Assembly (NCBI GenBank): GCA_030628245.1
Contig: DAOVRI010000072.1
Coordinates: 1 to 8,270 of the forward strand
Origin: Dehalococcoidales bacterium
GTDB lineage: Bacteria; Chloroflexota; Dehalococcoidia; Dehalococcoidales; RBG-16-60-22
DNA length: 8,270 nucleotides
Reading direction: 5' to 3'
Positions 5,930-8,270 of the stretch are shown here, piece by piece. The stretch's first letter is position 1. The number at the start of each line of letters is the position of its first letter. The position numbers and the translations under genes are program-made. The notes under the pieces are model-generated. The model ran no database searches and had not been told where the DNA came from. It was given only the letters and a program-made list of their open reading frames with translations.

Positions 5930-6035
5930 CCGCCGGCACTACTTCCGTTGTCTCTATTACTCCAGCCACTCCGCCGTTTATAACGAATTTTCTCTTATTA
6001 ACGATTGATTAGTCTTATATAGATTTTGGGAATTA

Positions 6036-6054
6036 TTTGTGATAATTTTGTGAT
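6036..6054 (+). repeat. Two TTTGTGAT direct repeats with an 11-base period
   Basis: TTTGTGAT occurs at 6036-6043 and again at 6047-6054, start to start 11 bases, close to one turn of DNA, inside the AT-rich segment after dnaA. Repeats in phase with the helix are common where a protein assembles side by side on one face of DNA. Confidence 0.5.
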
Positions 6055-6078
6055 TTTCTTGCATTCATTTTTATCCCG

Positions 6079-6093
6079 GCACCCGCTCGGTGC
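6079..6093 (+). other. Small hairpin downstream of dnaA
   Basis: GCACC and GGTGC are complementary around the loop CGCTC. No T-run follows, so it is only a weak candidate for a dnaA transcript end. A second very small palindrome, CCCGA-A-TCGGG, lies at 6110-6120. Confidence 0.3.
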
Positions 6094-6175
6094 ATCGCAA
6101 GTAACGAACCCCGAATCGGGATTACCAGATTTTCCATCCCGTCTTAATATTAGTTCTGTTAGTACAAGGTAAACA

Positions 6176-6196
6176 TATAATGTATTGTTGTATAAT
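6176..6196 (+). promoter_or_regulatory. Candidate obgE promoter -10 elements
   Basis: Perfect TATAAT hexamers occur at 6176-6181 and 6191-6196; a third at 6222-6227 overlaps the obgE start codon and is probably irrelevant. The 6191 box predicts a start near 6203 and a leader of about 23 bases. I cannot find a clear TTGACA-like -35 at the right distance from either box. Confidence 0.45.
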
Positions 6197-6225
6197 CATA
6201 TAAATAAAACCGATTTGTTTTTATA

Positions 6226-7488
6226 ATGTTTGATAAAGCGGAGATAGGAGTAAAAGCGGGTGATGGCGGCAACGGAGCTGTCGGGTTCAGGCGCGAAAAG
6301 TTTGTGCCATTCGGCGGGCCAGATGGCGGCGATGGGGGCAGCGGTGGGGATGTAGTGATTAGGGCTGATGGCGCTGTGGATAGCCTGCGAAGATACCGTC
6401 AAAAAAGGTCTTACCGTGCTGAGAACGGTCGGAACGGCGGTGGTAACCGGAAGCGCGGCAGGAACGGGGAAGCCCTGGTGCTGGTGGTGCCGCCGGGAAC
6501 GTTGGTGATGGCAGATTTAAATGACGGCGCTGGTTTCCTCATTGCCGACCTTGAGAAGTCGGGTGGTGAGGCGACTGTAGCCAGGGGTGGCAGGGGGGGC
6601 TGGGGCAATACGCACTTTACTTCCTCGACCAACCAGGCACCGCACATAGCCCAGAGGGGAGAGACCGGCGAGGAGCAGACAATTCGACTGGAGATGAGGC
6701 TTATTGCCGACGTCGGTATTATCGGCTACCCCAATGTCGGTAAATCGACCCTGCTGGCGTCGGCATCGGCAGCGAAACCGAAGGTCGCCAGTTACCCTTT
6801 CACAACCATCGAGCCGGTGCTGGGCGTTGTCGAAATCGACCTGGAAAGTTTTGTACTGGCGGAAATTCCCGGACTGATTGAGGGCGCCCATCGGGGCCGC
6901 GGACTCGGTTACGACTTCCTGCGACATGCCATGCGCACGAAAATCCTCATCCACCTCATCAGCGGAGACTCCGAGTCGCCGTTCGACGACATGATGCGTG
7001 TTAATGAAGAACTTAGCCTGTTCGACCCGTATCTGGCGCAGAAGCCGCAGATTATGGCCCTGAACAAAATCGACCTGCCCGAGGTGCAGGAACGCCTGGA
7101 CGGTATAAAAAGCGAGATGTCCGGCGCCGGTATCAAGGCCCATTATATTTCGGCGGCGACCGGCCAGGGTGTATCGGAGCTTATGACGGAGGCCTTGAAG
7201 GTGCTGAAGGCGCAAGCTGCCGTGGTGGAGGGGATGAAACTAACCGTGAAGGTGTTCCATCCCCGTCCCAGGGAATCGCGTTTTACGGTCAGCCGGATAG
7301 GGGAGGAATTCGTTATATCTGCACCCGACCTTGAACGCATTTTCGCGGGAGCCGGCGTTACTCCCGACGATTTACGCTGGCAGCTCGGTCATCAGCTTAA
7401 CAGGCTGGGCGTGAATAAGGCGCTGGAGAAAGCGGGCGTTAAGGCGGGCGATAAGATCCGCTGCGGAGAATTGACCTGGGAGTGGTGA
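6226..7488 (+). CDS. obgE: GTPase Obg (ObgE/CgtA)
   Basis: Obg is an essential GTPase bound to the large ribosomal subunit; it acts in ribosome assembly and links to stringent response and the cell cycle. It is 420 residues long and has all three family domains. The glycine-rich Obg fold (1-158) begins MFDKAEIGVKAGDGGNGAVG. The G domain has G1 GYPNVGKS (167-174), G2 TTIEP (193-197), G3 EIPGLIEGAHRGRGLG (213-228), G4 NKID (280-283) and G5 SAATG (309-313). The C-terminal OCT domain (about 340-420) contains VSRIGEEFVISAPDLER. The G3 Asp of DxxG is Glu213, a conservative change at a magnesium-linked position. The ATG fits the family N terminus, but no SD precedes it: the leader is almost all A and T. 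nadD starts four bases after the stop, so the two genes should be cotranscribed. Confidence 0.96.
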   Translation: MFDKAEIGVKAGDGGNGAVGFRREKFVPFGGPDGGDGGSGGDVVIRADGAVDSLRRYRQKRSYRAENGRNGGGNRKRGRNGEALVLVVPPGTLVMADLNDGAGFLIADLEKSGGEATVARGGRGGWGNTHFTSSTNQAPHIAQRGETGEEQTIRLEMRLIADVGIIGYPNVGKSTLLASASAAKPKVASYPFTTIEPVLGVVEIDLESFVLAEIPGLIEGAHRGRGLGYDFLRHAMRTKILIHLISGDSESPFDDMMRVNEELSLFDPYLAQKPQIMALNKIDLPEVQERLDGIKSEMSGAGIKAHYISAATGQGVSELMTEALKVLKAQAAVVEGMKLTVKVFHPRPRESRFTVSRIGEEFVISAPDLERIFAGAGVTPDDLRWQLGHQLNRLGVNKALEKAGVKAGDKIRCGELTWEW

Positions 7489-7492
7489 TGCT

Positions 7493-8092
7493 ATGAAGAC
7501 AGGCGTACTCGGTGGAACGTTCGACCCCGTTCATCGGGGGCATATCATGATGGCCGAAGAGGCGAGAGATGCCCTGTCTCTCTCGGAAGTGCTCCTGGTG
7601 CCGGCGGGGCAGCCGATGTTGAAGGTGAATGACCGGATAACGTCGGCAGAACACCGTCTGGCTATGCTGCGCTTGGCGGTGGCCGGCAGGCAAAATTTGA
7701 AGGTGTCCACAATGGAGATAGAGCGTCCGGGGCCGTCCTTTACCGTTGATACCGTTGCCGGTCTCAGTGAGCAGCACGGCGGCAGGGACGAGATATATTT
7801 TATCCTGGGCTGGGACAGCCTGGAGCAGTTCCCCGAATGGCGGGATCCGGCGCGTTTAATCGGCATGTGTTTTCTGGCAGCCATGCCCCGCCCGGGATGG
7901 CCCCGCCCCGACCTTGAAGCTCTGGAAGCCGACGTACCCGGCATTTCGGAGCGCGTGGTCTTTCTGGAGAAGCCGCAGGTAGATATCAGCGCCTCGGCGA
8001 TACGGGAAATGGCGGCCCGGGGAGAATCTATCGACCACCTCGTCCCCGGCCCCGTAGCCGATTATATTAAAGAGCATAAATTATATACATAA
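7493..8092 (+). CDS. nadD: Nicotinate-nucleotide adenylyltransferase
   Basis: NadD joins nicotinate mononucleotide and ATP to make deamido-NAD in NAD synthesis. It is 199 residues long, normal for the family. The nucleotidyltransferase signature GGTFDPVHRGH (7-17) carries the HxGH ATP site, and ISASAIR near the C terminus corresponds to the ISSTxIR motif. LVPAGQPMLK and FILGWDSLEQFPEWRDP are also typical: the latter matches the substrate-site stretch GxDxLxxxxxWxxP. It is separated from the obgE stop by only four bases; GGGAG in the end of obgE is the only SD-like sequence, 12 bases before the ATG, so translational coupling is likely. The obgE-nadD order is common in bacteria. rsfS, which often follows nadD elsewhere, is absent here. 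Confidence 0.95.
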   Translation: MKTGVLGGTFDPVHRGHIMMAEEARDALSLSEVLLVPAGQPMLKVNDRITSAEHRLAMLRLAVAGRQNLKVSTMEIERPGPSFTVDTVAGLSEQHGGRDEIYFILGWDSLEQFPEWRDPARLIGMCFLAAMPRPGWPRPDLEALEADVPGISERVVFLEKPQVDISASAIREMAARGESIDHLVPGPVADYIKEHKLYT

Positions 8093-8108
8093 CGACAGGA
8101 GGTTCACG

Positions 8109-8270
8109 TTGAAAGCAATCGGAATCGTCGGCAGCCCCCGAAAAGGGGGAAACACGGAGATATTAACGGCCCATTGCCTGCAGGCTATCGCCGAGGAGGG
8201 GCTGGATACGGAGCTGGTCAGCCTGGCGGGCCTTGATATTAAAGGGTGTAATGCCTGCGGCTACTGCTCC
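8109..8270 (+). CDS. Flavodoxin-fold NAD(P)H:FMN oxidoreductase / iron-sulfur flavoprotein-like protein, 3' part outside window
   Basis: Fifty-four codons are visible up to the right edge. The start begins MKAIGIVGSPRKGGNTE, the FMN-phosphate-binding loop GSPRxxGNT of the NADPH-dependent FMN reductase family. It ends with KGCNACGYCS, a CxxCxxC spacing like the compact cluster motif of iron-sulfur flavoproteins (Isf), which pass electrons in anaerobes. Many flavodoxin-family proteins share the loop, so the exact partner and function cannot be given from this fragment. The TTG start at 8109 is supported by AGGAGG (8097-8102) six bases upstream. It begins 16 bases after the nadD stop and may belong to the obgE-nadD transcript. 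Confidence 0.85.
   Translation, partial: MKAIGIVGSPRKGGNTEILTAHCLQAIAEEGLDTELVSLAGLDIKGCNACGYCS

Larger units (their letters stand above)
5930..6225. other. AT-rich dnaA-obgE intergenic region, candidate oriC
   Basis: No gene is apparent in these 296 bases. I count 16 G/C in the 70 bases 5991-6060, about 77% A+T. The region contains a TTATTAACG site (5995-6003), a following GATTGATTAG run, TTTGTGAT direct repeats 11 bases apart (6036-6054), a hairpin (6079-6093), three ATCCCG/CGGGAT hexamers (6073-6078, 6117-6122 inverted, 6136-6141) and TATAAT boxes near obgE. An AT-rich unwinding segment next to dnaA is the usual bacterial oriC location. Canonical TTATCCACA boxes are absent; TTATCCCGG at 6071-6079 is the nearest. 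The origin call is inference. Confidence 0.42.

Noticed and set aside
4213..6225. Canonical DnaA boxes (TTATCCACA) around dnaA
   Set aside because: I looked on both strands of the gaps and found none; TTATCCCGG at 6071-6079 is the closest and lacks the CACA end.
6517..7215. Minus-strand open frame of 232 codons inside obgE
   Set aside because: It is a shadow of obgE, whose three domains are all intact on the plus strand; no motif or start signal supports it.
1..8270. CRISPR array, insertion sequence, prophage or integration at tRNA-Pro
   Set aside because: No spaced direct repeats, transposase, integrase or partial tRNA duplicate was seen. The tRNA 3' end is not repeated in the window.

Overview
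The window is bacterial housekeeping DNA with tightly packed genes, fairly high GC coding sequence and AT-rich intergenic regions. The protein sequences, the gene mix around dnaA and the pairing of lysC with an archaeal-type phosphoglycerate-mutase-family gene suggest the phylum Chloroflexota, probably the class Dehalococcoidia. That placement is inference from memory of these families, not from a search. I see no phage, insertion sequence, CRISPR array or other obvious mobile DNA.

Left arm (1-4212). All protein genes are on the minus strand. In transcription order from the right they are fmt (methionyl-tRNA formyltransferase), mazG (NTP pyrophosphohydrolase), then an apgM-type gene followed by lysC (aspartate kinase, cut by the left edge). 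The apgM-lysC pair looks like an amino-acid operon, and the apgM-like protein may be the homoserine kinase of threonine synthesis rather than a glycolytic enzyme. A plus-strand tRNA-Pro(CGG) gene with its own sigma-70-like promoter lies between mazG and apgM.

Centre (4213-6225). A 352-base divergent region separates fmt (leftward) from dnaA (rightward). It holds a good fmt promoter, a candidate dnaA promoter, a pair of inverted TTATTAAC sites and a GC hairpin in the dnaA leader. dnaA is followed by a 296-base AT-rich gap with a third TTATTAAC site, direct repeats one helical turn apart and several TATAAT boxes. Local base counts suggest GC skew changes sign near this gap, so it is my best candidate for oriC.

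Right arm (6226-8270). All genes are on the plus strand: obgE (ribosome-associated GTPase), nadD four bases later (NAD synthesis), and the first 54 codons of a flavodoxin-fold protein with a CxxCxxC motif, probably an iron-sulfur flavoprotein.

The most unusual observation is in DnaA. The recognition helix of domain IV, normally R-D-H-[ST]-T-V, reads R-D-A-A-S-V. Two residues known from E. coli to contact the DnaA box are therefore alanine, and a third (Pro423) is also alanine. No consensus TTATCCACA box was seen nearby, but TTATTAAC, one base away from TTATNCAC, occurs three times and only in the gaps flanking dnaA. Together this suggests, without proving it, an initiator with altered DNA-sequence preference.
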